Below, piece by piece: positions 1 to 8,361 of a stretch of 64,000 nucleotides of DNA. The translations under genes were made by a program, and so were the position numbers. The stretch is from the NCBI RefSeq assembly GCF_002009425.1, contig NZ_CP019936.1, forward strand, positions 1,287,001 through 1,351,000. Direction: 5' to 3'. Origin of the DNA: Thiosocius teredinicola (GTDB taxonomy: Bacteria; Pseudomonadota; Gammaproteobacteria; Chromatiales; Chromatiaceae). How positions within the stretch are numbered: the stretch's first letter is position 1; every line of letters starts with the position of its first letter. The notes below the pieces were generated by a model. The model ran no database searches, was not told the origin of the DNA, and saw only the letters and a list, made by a program, of their open reading frames with translations.

Positions 1-1174
1 CGGTATCGTCGCTATGCACCGCATCGCGCAGGCGTTGTGCAACCACCTGCAACAGTTCGTCGCCCGCCTGGTGACCAAGCGAGTCATTGATGTTCTTGAA
101 ACGGTCGAGGTCGATGAACAACACGGCGGCCTGCGAACCGGCACGCTGTGCGCGGGCAATCGCGTGTTCGAGACGGATGTTGAGCAACAGGCGATTGGGC
201 AGGTTGCTTAGCGCATCGTAGTGCGCCATCTGCCACAGTTTCTTCTCCGAGTCCTTGGTGTCGGTGATGTCGGCGAAGACCGCGACATGGGTATGTGCCC
301 GGCCATCGGCGTCGGTAACCGATTTCACCGACAGCCATTGCGGATAGATATCGCCGTTCTTGCGGCGGTTCCAGATCTCGCCCCGCCATTCGCCGGTACG
401 CTCGAGCGTACGAAAGAAGTCTCGGTAAAACTCGCGTGGCTGCCGGCCCGACTGCAGAATCTTGGGCGTCTGACCGATCGCTTCTGCCGCGCTGAAACCG
501 GTGATGCGTTCGAACGCGCGATTGACCTGGATGATCCGATAGTTGGCGTCGGTCACCATAACGCCTTCGCGCATATGCTCGAACGCGATGTTGGCCGATA
601 GCAGTTGCTGCGACTGCAGTTCGCGTTCGATCACGATGCCGGCAAGATAACTGGCGGTGTCGAGCAGGCGCTTGTGAAACGCGTCGGGCGGGCGCTTCTC
701 GAAGCTGGTCAGGGCGAACGAGCCGACCACCTCGTTGTCCCAGATGGCGATCGGCATCGACCAGCAGGCGTGCAGATCGAACTGAGTGGCGAAATCGAGC
801 AGACCTGCCCAGCGGGCATCTTCGTAGACGTTGGTGACATACACCGGTTTGCGGCCGAATACCGCGGTGCCGCACGAACCTGCCTGTGGCCCGGGTTGCA
901 GGCCGTTGAGCGCGGCGACGCCGGCCGCCGGGATGCTCGGTGCGGCGCGCACCTCGAGGTGCAGGCCCTGCTCATCGAGCAGCATGATCGACGCCACCGA
1001 GTTCGGCACCATGGCCTCGGACAGGCGGCACAATTGGTCGAGGATGTCGCTGCTCGGGCTGCCGAGCGCGATCATTTTCAGCACGTCGCGCTGCAACTGG
1101 AGCAGCTGCTCCATGCGCGCAATCGAAATTGTAGGGTGCGTATCGTTGAACGCTTTTCTCGGCGAAGTGCTCAT
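1..1174 (-). CDS. GAF-PAS-GGDEF signalling protein (3' end outside window)
   Basis: Reading the minus strand from an ATG at 1174 gives an uninterrupted frame to the window edge, so only the N-terminal ~391 residues are seen. Residues ~20-180 fit a GAF sensor domain, followed by a PAS domain (~185-310, with the typical 'ITDTKDSEKKL' PAS exit helix). The start of a GGDEF domain follows (LSNLPNRLLLNIRLEHA, then LFIDLDRFKNINDSLGH, the usual substrate/metal-binding region). The GGDEF signature itself and any EAL domain lie beyond position 1, so cyclase activity cannot be judged. No signal peptide or membrane segment is visible, so it is probably a cytoplasmic c-di-GMP metabolism protein. It stands alone behind the nrd operon terminator and so probably has its own promoter in 1175-1298. 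Confidence 0.9.
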   Translation of the reverse strand, partial: MSTSPRKAFNDTHPTISIARMEQLLQLQRDVLKMIALGSPSSDILDQLCRLSEAMVPNSVASIMLLDEQGLHLEVRAAPSIPAAGVAALNGLQPGPQAGSCGTAVFGRKPVYVTNVYEDARWAGLLDFATQFDLHACWSMPIAIWDNEVVGSFALTSFEKRPPDAFHKRLLDTASYLAGIVIERELQSQQLLSANIAFEHMREGVMVTDANYRIIQVNRAFERITGFSAAEAIGQTPKILQSGRQPREFYRDFFRTLERTGEWRGEIWNRRKNGDIYPQWLSVKSVTDADGRAHTHVAVFADITDTKDSEKKLWQMAHYDALSNLPNRLLLNIRLEHAIARAQRAGSQAAVLFIDLDRFKNINDSLGHQAGDELLQVVAQRLRDAVHSDDT

Positions 1175-1290
1175 GGCGTGGTGGCATCGCTGGCGGTCTA
1201 TGCGTCGAATAGCGGCCGATTGGCGCGAAAAATAAGTGGAAATGTCGTCGGCAGGCGGCCGACCGATAGGCGTTGGATTCGTTTCAGGCA

Positions 1291-1320
1291 AAGAAAAAGC
1301 CACGCCCGGAAAGGCGTGGC
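1291..1320 (-). terminator. Intrinsic terminator of the nrd operon
   Basis: Perfect 8-bp stem GCCACGCC/GGCGTGGC (arms 1299-1306 and 1313-1320). Read on the minus strand it is followed by a T-rich run (GCTTTTTCTTT). It lies 90 bases after the last gene of the nrdA-nrdB-nrdB-zinc-ribbon operon and is the natural end of that transcript. Confidence 0.85.
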
Positions 1321-1410
1321 CAATAGATACAGCTTTTCTAGTGGCGACCGTCCGTGTCGCTTATTTCCCGATGCCCACGCCTTCTGCTGGAGAAGTCGGT
1401 AGAAACCAGA

Positions 1411-1620
1411 TCAGGTGAAGTTGCGTACCAGTCGCGCCGGCTGCGGCCATTCGCTGCTGCAGCGTTGCAGGTTGCCGATGCGTTTGAGGCATGCCTCATG
1501 CGGTTGCGAGATCGTATGGTGTGCGGCACACACCGGGCACTGATACCAGCGCTGTTCGGCACGGCCTTCGGCAACTCGTTCAGTCAGTTGCATCTCGCTA
1601 TGGCATTGATGGCACTGCAT
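1411..1620 (-). CDS. Small zinc-ribbon protein at the end of the nrd operon
   Basis: 69-residue protein with an N-terminal CHQC pair and a second CPVC pair about 25 residues later, the spacing of a one-zinc ribbon, followed by HH and a basic C-terminus. It starts 28 bases after the stop of the upstream nrdB and ends just before the operon terminator, so it should be co-transcribed with the RNR genes. No function is known to me. The conserved position suggests a role linked to RNR or metal handling, but that is inference. Confidence 0.7.
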   Translation of the reverse strand: MQCHQCHSEMQLTERVAEGRAEQRWYQCPVCAAHHTISQPHEACLKRIGNLQRCSSEWPQPARLVRNFT

Positions 1621-1648
1621 GACTCACCCCGCGTTGTTCGTATTTGGA

Positions 1649-2965
1649 TCAATCCCAGTTCAGCGCGCCGCCGGTCTGGTATTCGGTTACCCGTGTTTCG
1701 AAGAAATTCTTTTCCTTCTTCAGGTCGAGCACTTCCGACATCCATGGGAAGGGGTTGGTCGCGCCGGGAAACTGTTCCGGCAGACCGATCTGGGCGCAGC
1801 GGCGATTGGCGATGAACTGCAGGTACTCCTCGAACATCGGGGCGTTCAGGCCGAGGATGCCGCGCGGCATTGTGTCGTAGGCGTACTGGGTTTCGAGCGC
1901 GACGGCGTCGCGGATCATCTCGACGATCTCGTGCTTGAACGAGTCGCTCCACAACTGCGGGTTTTCCAGCTTGATCTGGTTGATCACATCGATGCCGAAG
2001 TTCATGTGCATCGACTCGTCGCGCAGGATGTATTGAAACTGTTCCGCGGTGCCGGTCATCTTGTTGCGCCGGCCCATGCTCAGGATCTGGGTGAAGCCGA
2101 CATAGAAGAAGATGCCCTCGAAGATCACATAAAAGGCGACCAATTCACGCAGCAGTTTCTGATCGTTCTCCGGCGTACCGGTATTGAAGTTCGGATCGGC
2201 CAGGTGTTGGGTGAACGGCAGGGCCCACTCGGCTTTGCGCGCCACCGCAGGCACCTCGCGGTACATGTTGAAAACCTCGCCCTCATCGAGACCGAGCGAT
2301 TCGATCACGTACTGGTAGGCGTGGGTATGCAGTGCCTCTTCGAACGCCTGGCGCAGCAGGTACTGGCGGCATTCGGGATTGGTGATGTGGCGATAGACCG
2401 CCAGCACCAGGTTGTTGGCGACCAGCGAATCGGCGGTCGAGAAAAAGCCCAGGTTGCGTTTGATGATCGAGCGCTCGTCATCGGTCAGGCCATTGGGGTC
2501 TTTCCACAGATGGATGTCGGCGTTCATGTTGATCTCTTGCGGCATCCAGTGGTTGGCGCAACCGTCGAGATACTTCTGCCAGGCCCATTCGTATTTGAAC
2601 GGCACCAATTGATTCAGATCGGCGCGGCAGTTGATGATCTTCTTGTCGTCGACACGGATCCGGCCAGCGCCCATCTGCAGCGATTCGAGACCGGTGGCGC
2701 CGGTCTCTGCGTCGCCGTCGTAGTTGCCCGGCGGCTCGCTGACCACGCTCGGGTTGGGATCAACGGTCGGTGCCGCACCGGCGGTAGCCATCAAACGGGT
2801 GTTGTCGACCAGTCCGTCGCCGGCGTGCGGGCGCTGTTTGATAGCGACAGGTTCAGACCCCGAGTCCGCCACCGCAACATCGCTGGCTTCACTCGGTGGG
2901 GGTGGCGTGCGCTTCGGCTTCCGCGGTACGGCGCTGCTCTTGAGTGGGTCTTCCCAATTCAACAT
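1649..2965 (-). CDS. nrdB: Class I ribonucleotide reductase beta subunit, first paralogue
   Basis: 438 residues. Residues ~1-95 are a proline/acid-rich extension not found in the E. coli protein. The rest is the ferritin-like R2 fold. The di-iron ligands are visible in order: Asp in STADSL, Glu and His in EEALH, Glu in IFEGIF, and Glu and His in RDESMH. The radical tyrosine follows at the expected place (HTHAYQY). The C-terminal peptide ends [17 protein letters not shown], the type of tail that docks into NrdA. It generates the tyrosyl radical used by NrdA. It lies 210 bases downstream of the second nrdB (3176-4351), from which it differs through most of its length, so the two are old paralogues rather than a recent duplication. 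Confidence 0.95.
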   Translation of the reverse strand: MLNWEDPLKSSAVPRKPKRTPPPPSEASDVAVADSGSEPVAIKQRPHAGDGLVDNTRLMATAGAAPTVDPNPSVVSEPPGNYDGDAETGATGLESLQMGAGRIRVDDKKIINCRADLNQLVPFKYEWAWQKYLDGCANHWMPQEINMNADIHLWKDPNGLTDDERSIIKRNLGFFSTADSLVANNLVLAVYRHITNPECRQYLLRQAFEEALHTHAYQYVIESLGLDEGEVFNMYREVPAVARKAEWALPFTQHLADPNFNTGTPENDQKLLRELVAFYVIFEGIFFYVGFTQILSMGRRNKMTGTAEQFQYILRDESMHMNFGIDVINQIKLENPQLWSDSFKHEIVEMIRDAVALETQYAYDTMPRGILGLNAPMFEEYLQFIANRRCAQIGLPEQFPGATNPFPWMSEVLDLKKEKNFFETRVTEYQTGGALNWD

Positions 2966-3175
2966 TGTTCCCCCTGGTCGTTACACCTGTGTCGCTGCAC
3001 ACGTCGGCAGCGCCCTCTCATCGACCGGGCGTCGGCGACCCGGCCGCAATGTATGGTGCTGGAGTGACCGCAATCACCCTAGGGTGGTGGTCTATGACAT
3101 TACGTAAATGTCGGGCGAGGGTTCTCGAGGCCCCTCCAGCATTGACCTGTTATTTCCGTGTTATTGCGCGGGGTG
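2966..3175 (-). promoter_or_regulatory. Inter-nrdB gap with palindromes
   Basis: This 210-bp gap separates two genes of the same operon, much longer than the other junctions (33 and 28 bases). It holds a perfect 12-bp palindrome CACCCTAGGGTG (3075-3086) and an inverted repeat GACATT-N5-AATGTC (3096-3112). No coding frame is convincing. These could be operators for an internal promoter of the distal nrdB or a processing site; function is unknown. Confidence 0.4.
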
Positions 3176-4351
3176 TCAGTCCCACTTCAACCCGCCGGCC
3201 TGGTATTCCGTTACGCGGGTTTCGAAGAAGTTTTTCTCTTTGCGCAGGTTGGCCTGTTCGTCGAGCCAGCTCAGGGTCGGTTCGGCGCCCGGGTAGGGTT
3301 CGTCGAGACCGAGGCTGCGCGCACGTCGGTTGGCGATGAAGCGGAACTGGCCGACGTGATCCTCTTTGCTGTAACCGAGGATCGGGTCGCGCAGAATGTA
3401 ACCGGCGTAGGCCTCTTCGGCGGCCTCGCACTCGGCCCACATCTCGGCAATCGCCTTGGGTTCCGGCTTGATCTTTTCTTCGAGCATGATCTGCTTGGCG
3501 ACGCGGATACCGAACGAGGCATGCAGCACCTCGTCGCGCATGATGTATTGCAGCTGTTCGGCCGTGCCTTTCATCAGGCCACGACGCTGCAAGGCGAAGA
3601 TCGGGCTGAAGCCGTTGTAGAACCAGCAGCCTTCGAAGATGCCCGCAAAGAAGATGTAGGCCATCAGGAAGTTCTGCAACTCGTCACGATCGGTCAGATC
3701 GATGTCGTTGCGCAGGATCGAGTTCAGACGACGGTTGGCGATCTGGATCTTGCCGTTGATCTCCGGTACCACGCGGTAGCGGTTATAGATCTCGCTCTGG
3801 TTCAGGCCGATCGTCTCGATGCAGTGCTGGTAGGTCCAGGTATGCAGCGACTCTTCGTATACCTGACGCGCCTGATAGATCTGCAACTCGGGCGCCGACA
3901 TCTTTTCCATCACGGCCAGGCCGATGTTGCGCATCGCCAGGATGTCGGAGGTGGTCAGGTACGACAACACGTTCTCATACACATGGCGCTCTTCGAGCGT
4001 CAGCTTGTGGTGATAGTCGTGTACGTCCTGCGCCATGCTGATATCCAGCGGCGTCCAGTGGTTGCGGTTGGCGTTCAGGAAGTATTCCCACGCCCACGGG
4101 TACTTGAACGGCGCCAACTGATTGATGTCGGCCATGCCGTTGATCACGCGCTTGTCGTCCGGGTTGACCGGGCGCAGGTCGACCTGCGGTGCAGGCTTTT
4201 CGACCTTGATCGGTTTGGCCTTGGCTTTCTGCGGCTGAGGTTGTTCGACTGCTACCGCTTGATCGTCGACGTCGTCGAACACCGGGTTGATGGCCGGTGC
4301 GGGCGCCTTCGGCTGACTGACAGGTGCGAGTGGATCGTCCCAATTCAACAT
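3176..4351 (-). CDS. nrdB: Class I ribonucleotide reductase beta subunit, second paralogue
   Basis: 391 residues, starting 33 bases after nrdA with an AGGAG site upstream. It has a ~65-residue Pro/Ala/Lys-rich extension and then a full R2 fold. The ligand motifs are Asp in TTSDIL, Glu/His in EESLH, Glu in IFEGCW and Glu/His in RDEVLH, and the radical tyrosine is present (HTWTYQH). The C-terminal tail [17 protein letters not shown] is nearly the same as in the other NrdB, although the bodies differ strongly (for example FYNGFSPIF against FYVGFTQIL). Both copies therefore look catalytically competent and should compete for the same NrdA site or form a mixed dimer. Confidence 0.95.
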   Translation of the reverse strand: MLNWDDPLAPVSQPKAPAPAINPVFDDVDDQAVAVEQPQPQKAKAKPIKVEKPAPQVDLRPVNPDDKRVINGMADINQLAPFKYPWAWEYFLNANRNHWTPLDISMAQDVHDYHHKLTLEERHVYENVLSYLTTSDILAMRNIGLAVMEKMSAPELQIYQARQVYEESLHTWTYQHCIETIGLNQSEIYNRYRVVPEINGKIQIANRRLNSILRNDIDLTDRDELQNFLMAYIFFAGIFEGCWFYNGFSPIFALQRRGLMKGTAEQLQYIMRDEVLHASFGIRVAKQIMLEEKIKPEPKAIAEMWAECEAAEEAYAGYILRDPILGYSKEDHVGQFRFIANRRARSLGLDEPYPGAEPTLSWLDEQANLRKEKNFFETRVTEYQAGGLKWD

Positions 4352-4384
4352 GCTGTATGACTCCTGTTCGTTTCGCCGGGCGTG

Positions 4385-7297
4385 TTATTGGCAGGCTTCG
4401 CAATCCGGATCGAGGATGCTGCACGCCTTGGGTGCGCTGCTGCCTGCGTCACTCGATGCCATGACGAAGTTGCCGCCGACCGCATTGAGCTTGTTGGCCT
4501 TGCTGCTGTCGTCCATGGTCGATTTCTCGACATGGGTCGCGCCCATCGAGCGCAGGTAGTAGGTGGTTTTCAGGCCACGTACCCAGGCCAGCTTGTACAG
4601 GTTGTCGAGCTTCTTGCCGGACGGCTCCGACATGTACAGGTTCAGGCTCTGTGCCTGGTCGATCCACTTCTGGCGGCGGCTCGCGGCCTCGACCAGCCAG
4701 CGCGCATCGATCTCGAACGCCGAGGCGTACAGCGCTTTGAGGTCTTCAGGGATGCGATTGATCGGTTGTACCGAACCGTCGTAGTACTTGAGGTCGTTGA
4801 CCATCACCGAATCCCACAGATCGAGTTTCTTGAGGTCGTGCACCAGGTACGGGTTGACCACGGTGAACTCGCCCGACAGGTTCGATTTGACGAACAGGTT
4901 CTGGTAGGTCGGTTCGATCGACTGGCTGACACCGCAGATGTTCGAAATGGTTGCGGTCGGTGCGATCGCCATCGTGTTGCTGTTACGCATGCCGACCGTG
5001 GTGACGCGATTACGCAGGTTGTCCCAATCGAGGGTGCGGCTGTCATCGACCTGCAGGTAGTTGCCGCGTTCTTCGCCGAGACGCTCGAGCGAATCGATCG
5101 GCAGCACGCCCTGGCTCCACAGCGAGCCTTCGAAGCTGTGGTAACGGCCGCGCTCTTCGGCCAGATCGGTCGACGCCTTGATCGAGAAGTACGACACCGC
5201 TTCCATCGTGCGATCGGCGAAGTCGACCGCTTCCTGGCTGGCGTACGGCATGCGCACTTTGTACAGCGCGTCCTGGAAGCCCATGATGCCGAGACCGACC
5301 GGGCGGTGACGCAGGTTCGAGTTACGCGCCTGCGGCACACTGTAGTAGTTGTACTCGATAACGTTGTCGAGCATGCGCATCGCGGTGCTCACGGTCTTTT
5401 CGAGCTTGTCGATGTTCAGGCCGTTCTCGTCGACGTGAGCCGAGATGTTCACCGAGCCCAGGTTACATACCGCGATCTCGTTGTCGTTGGTGTGCAGCGT
5501 GATCTCGGTGCACAGGTTCGAGCTGTGCACGACACCGATGTGCTGGTTGGTGTAGCGGATGTTGCACGGGTCTTTGAAGGTGATCCATGGGTGGCCCGTC
5601 TCGAACAGCATGCCGAGCATTTTGCGCCACAGGTCGTTCGCCTTGATCTTCTTGGCGACGCGCATCTCGCCGCGTTCGGCCTTGTCTTCGTAACGCGTGT
5701 AGGCATCTTCGAAGGCGCGACCGGTCAGGTCGTGCAGGTCGGCGGTTTCGTCCGGCGAGAACAGCGTCCAGCTGCCGTCTTCGGCGACGCGTTTCATGAA
5801 CAGGTCCGGAATCCAGTTGGCGGTGTTCATGTCGTGCGTGCGGCGACGGTCGTCACCGGTGTTCTTGCGCAGGTCGAGGAATTCCTCGACATCGATGTGC
5901 CAGGTTTCGAGGTAGGCGCATACCGCGCCCTTGCGCTTGCCGCCCTGGTTGACCGCGACCGCGGTATCGTTGGCGACCTTCAAGAAGGGAACGACGCCCT
6001 GCGACTTGCCGTTGGTGCCTTTGATGTGGGCGCCCATACCGCGCACGCGGGTCCAGTCGTTGCCCAGGCCGCCGGCGAATTTCGACAGCAGCGCGTTGTC
6101 CTTGATCGAGCCGTAGATGCCGTCGAGGTTGTCCGGCACGGTGGTCAGGTAGCAGCTCGACAGCTGCGGGCGCAGCGTGCCCGAGTTGAACAGGGTTGGC
6201 GTCGAACTCATGAAGTCGAAGCTCGACAACAGGTTGTAGAACTCGATCGCACGGCCTTCACGGTCGATCTCGTTGATCGCCAGGCCCATCGCGACGCGCA
6301 TGAAGAACGCCTGCGGCAGTTCGAAGCGCACGTTGTCGGAATGGATGAAGTAGCGATCGTACAGCGTCTGCAGGCCGAGGTAGGTGAACTGCAGATCGCG
6401 CTCGGCGTTCAGTGCCGCGCCCAGGCGCTCGAGGTCGTATTGCGCGAGGCGCTTGTCGAGCAGTTCGAGGTCGGCGCCGCGCTTGATGTAGTTGCTGAAG
6501 TAGGTGCTGTAGCAGTCGCCCATCTCTTGCTGGGTGGCGACATTGGTATCCATCTGCAGGAAGCCGAGTGCCTCGCGGCGCAGCATGTCCATCAACAGGC
6601 GCGCGGCGGCGTAGGAGTAGTTCGGCTCTTTCTCGATCAGCGTGCGTGCACTCATCACCAGCGCCTGCGACACGTCACGTTCCTTGACGCCGTCGAACAG
6701 GTTGCGGCAGGTGTCGTCGAGGATCGATTCGACGGTTACGGCCTCGAGGCCGTTGCATGCCTCGGTGACCAGCTTGCGCAGGCGCTCGGTGTCCAGCGGA
6801 CGCTTGCTGCCGTCGTCGAGGGTGACGTTGATCAGGTGCTCGGCCGGGGCGTCGGCCTGTTTCTTGGCCTTTTCTTCGGCGCGCTTGCGTTTTTGTTCCT
6901 CGCGGTACAGCACGTAGGCGCGGGCCACCTTGTGTTCGCCCGAGCGCATCAGGGCCAGTTCGACCTGGTCCTGGATGTCTTCGATATGGATGGTGCCGCC
7001 AGCCGGATTACGGCGCACCACGGCATCGCTGAGCTGTTCGGTGAGTTGCTGCACCAAGTCGTGCACCCGGCGCGACGCGGCGGCGCTGCCACCCTCGACC
7101 GCGAGGAACGCCTTGGTCATCGCCACGGCGATCTTGTTGGCATCGAAGTTGGTGACCTTGCCGTTGCGTCGGATGACGCGCAGCTCGCCCGGCGCGTTGG
7201 CCTGGATATCCGGACCGGCGCTGACCTTATCGGCTTCACGCGGGGGAACAGCAATGCTCTCTGCACCGCCATTGGAATGCGTCACTTCGGTTGCCAT
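4385..7297 (-). CDS. nrdA: Class I ribonucleoside-diphosphate reductase alpha subunit
   Basis: 970 residues from the ATG at 7297, which sits behind AAGGAGGAG; the frame stays open upstream but that part has no ribosome site and contains the promoter. Two ATP-cone domains are visible (about 35-130 and 145-235), the allosteric activity sites. The catalytic core carries the redox cysteine in SSCYLTT (~380), the thiyl-radical cysteine in NLCTEI (~595) and its partner in AVCNLG (~611). The C-terminus ends DPDCEACQ, the CxxC pair that re-reduces the active site via thioredoxin or glutaredoxin. It converts NDPs to dNDPs with the radical delivered by the NrdB proteins. First gene of the operon, under the NrdR-box promoter at 7394-7441. 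Confidence 0.97.
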   Translation of the reverse strand: MATEVTHSNGGAESIAVPPREADKVSAGPDIQANAPGELRVIRRNGKVTNFDANKIAVAMTKAFLAVEGGSAAASRRVHDLVQQLTEQLSDAVVRRNPAGGTIHIEDIQDQVELALMRSGEHKVARAYVLYREEQKRKRAEEKAKKQADAPAEHLINVTLDDGSKRPLDTERLRKLVTEACNGLEAVTVESILDDTCRNLFDGVKERDVSQALVMSARTLIEKEPNYSYAAARLLMDMLRREALGFLQMDTNVATQQEMGDCYSTYFSNYIKRGADLELLDKRLAQYDLERLGAALNAERDLQFTYLGLQTLYDRYFIHSDNVRFELPQAFFMRVAMGLAINEIDREGRAIEFYNLLSSFDFMSSTPTLFNSGTLRPQLSSCYLTTVPDNLDGIYGSIKDNALLSKFAGGLGNDWTRVRGMGAHIKGTNGKSQGVVPFLKVANDTAVAVNQGGKRKGAVCAYLETWHIDVEEFLDLRKNTGDDRRRTHDMNTANWIPDLFMKRVAEDGSWTLFSPDETADLHDLTGRAFEDAYTRYEDKAERGEMRVAKKIKANDLWRKMLGMLFETGHPWITFKDPCNIRYTNQHIGVVHSSNLCTEITLHTNDNEIAVCNLGSVNISAHVDENGLNIDKLEKTVSTAMRMLDNVIEYNYYSVPQARNSNLRHRPVGLGIMGFQDALYKVRMPYASQEAVDFADRTMEAVSYFSIKASTDLAEERGRYHSFEGSLWSQGVLPIDSLERLGEERGNYLQVDDSRTLDWDNLRNRVTTVGMRNSNTMAIAPTATISNICGVSQSIEPTYQNLFVKSNLSGEFTVVNPYLVHDLKKLDLWDSVMVNDLKYYDGSVQPINRIPEDLKALYASAFEIDARWLVEAASRRQKWIDQAQSLNLYMSEPSGKKLDNLYKLAWVRGLKTTYYLRSMGATHVEKSTMDDSSKANKLNAVGGNFVMASSDAGSSAPKACSILDPDCEACQ

Positions 7298-7393
7298 CAG
7301 GCTCCTCCTTGGGTGTGTGTTCTTGTATGCGGACAGACCGCTTTGCGCGATCGGGCAGGGACACCGCCGACGTACTGCATGCATCCGCACGAA

Positions 7394-7441
7394 GCACAAT
7401 ATATACGCTGATTCCCAAGTGTCAACCACAACATCTTGTGT
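7394..7441 (-). promoter_or_regulatory. nrdA promoter with two NrdR boxes
   Basis: On the minus strand a perfect -35 TTGACA (plus-strand 7420-7425) is followed after 16 bp by -10 TATATT (7398-7403), placing the start near 7391, about 94 bases before the nrdA ATG. Two 16-bp NrdR-type boxes flank and overlap it: 7394-7409 (GCACAATATATACGCT) covers the -10, and 7426-7441 (CCACAACATCTTGTGT) abuts the -35. They are 32 bp apart start to start, three helical turns, as is usual for the ATP/dATP-sensing repressor NrdR. Confidence 0.85.
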
Positions 7442-7449
7442 ATAAAAGC

Positions 7450-7490
7450 TGTGGAAAAGGGTGTGGAATATGTGTGTTGCCTGTGGAAAA
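7450..7490. promoter_or_regulatory. Cluster of DnaA-box-like sequences upstream of nrdA
   Basis: Two copies of TGTGGAAAA (7450-7458 and 7482-7490) match the relaxed DnaA box TTWTNCACA on the opposite strand. A near match TGTGGAATA lies between them (7462-7470). DnaA boxes upstream of nrdAB are known in E. coli, so cell-cycle control is plausible here; binding is inferred. Confidence 0.5.
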
Positions 7491-7713
7491 ACGGCTAAGA
7501 AGTAGAGCTTTTCCAAGCCATTCAGGAACTTAAAGATGCCCAATGTTTGTGCATCGGCAAACACAAGATATTGGGGTGTGATTCACACATCGGCACTAGG
7601 AGAAAAATTCGGGAAAATCCTTCCCGCTGCACAAATAAATGCTGATGCACGAATATTCGGATGGGCTGGCGAGTGACTGGCGATTACCTGTCCGCGAGCG
7701 ACGGCGCGACGGC
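7491..7713. other. Non-coding stretch between the nrdA control region and the tlpA-like gene
   Basis: No convincing gene. It contains an inverted repeat TGTTTG/CAAACA with an 8-base loop near 7544-7563 and a 13-bp palindrome GTGTGA-T-TCACAC at 7576-7588, of unknown role. No T-tailed terminator for the thioredoxin-like gene was found. Confidence 0.4.
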
Positions 7714-8193
7714 TCAGTATCGGTGCAGCCGATCGAAGATGTGCTGTAGCGATTCGCTGGTCAACGGTCCGGTGTGCCGCTCGATCATCTCGCCATCCGG
7801 GTCGACGATCACCGTGGTCGGCAGACCTTCCAGGGGTTCGAACGGCACCAGCGGCTGGGTACCGATCTTGAGATTGGTAAAACCGATACCCATGCCCTGC
7901 AGAAACCGACGTGACGCCTCGGCCGTTGTCGCTTCGAAATTGATCCCCAAGACCGTGACCTGCGGATTGGCTTTTTGGAAGTCGGCAAGTTCCGCCAACT
8001 CGCGCACGCAGGGGCTGCACCAGGCTGCCCAGAAATTCACGAAGACCCAGTCGCCGCGGTAGTCGGACAGTTTTACGGGTTTGCCGTCGATGTCGCTGAG
8101 TGTGAAGTCCACGGGCTCGGCAGGGGCCGACGATGTGATCGTCAGCAGCATCAAGCCGATCGTGGACAGCAGAAGGCGTTTCACCATGGTCAT
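7714..8193 (-). CDS. TlpA/ResA-type thiol-disulfide oxidoreductase
   Basis: 159 residues from the ATG at 8193, chosen because AAGG lies 8 bases upstream and the product starts with a clean signal sequence (hydrophobic residues ~6-22, cleavage near SAPAEP). The thioredoxin fold follows, with the redox motif WCSPC after NFWAAW. The cis-proline is in GLPTTVIVDPDG. A periplasmic thioredoxin of this type usually reduces cytochrome-c or other envelope thiols. No cytochrome maturation gene is adjacent, so the substrate is unknown. It may be co-transcribed with the upstream gene, 168 bp away. Confidence 0.88.
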   Translation of the reverse strand: MTMVKRLLLSTIGLMLLTITSSAPAEPVDFTLSDIDGKPVKLSDYRGDWVFVNFWAAWCSPCVRELAELADFQKANPQVTVLGINFEATTAEASRRFLQGMGIGFTNLKIGTQPLVPFEPLEGLPTTVIVDPDGEMIERHTGPLTSESLQHIFDRLHRY

Positions 8194-8361
8194 GCCGACC
8201 TTAGGCAGATCGCCGTCGGGAAAGTTTTTGCCGCGCGCTACCTTTTTTGCCGATCGGCAGTGAGGTGACGCGGTTCGCACATCATCCGCCTTCGACCGCG
8301 GTCGGCATAGGCCGCAGCTTGGTTGAACAAGGCGATCGAAACCATGCGTATTACCAGGCAA

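Noticed and set aside
1619-3067. Long plus-strand frame opposite the distal nrdB
   Set aside because: Shadow of an enzyme with all active-site motifs on the minus strand.
4382-7411. A 1009-codon open frame on the plus strand opposite nrdA
   Set aside because: It is the antisense shadow of a strongly conserved enzyme in GC-rich DNA; no ribosome site, no domain, and composition (Val/Leu/Gln/His/Arg-rich) typical of such shadows.
8240-8262. Palindrome GCCGATCGGC beside a T/A run, resembling a terminator
   Set aside because: On the plus strand the T-run comes before the stem, and on the minus strand an A-run follows it, so it has no terminator polarity for either strand.
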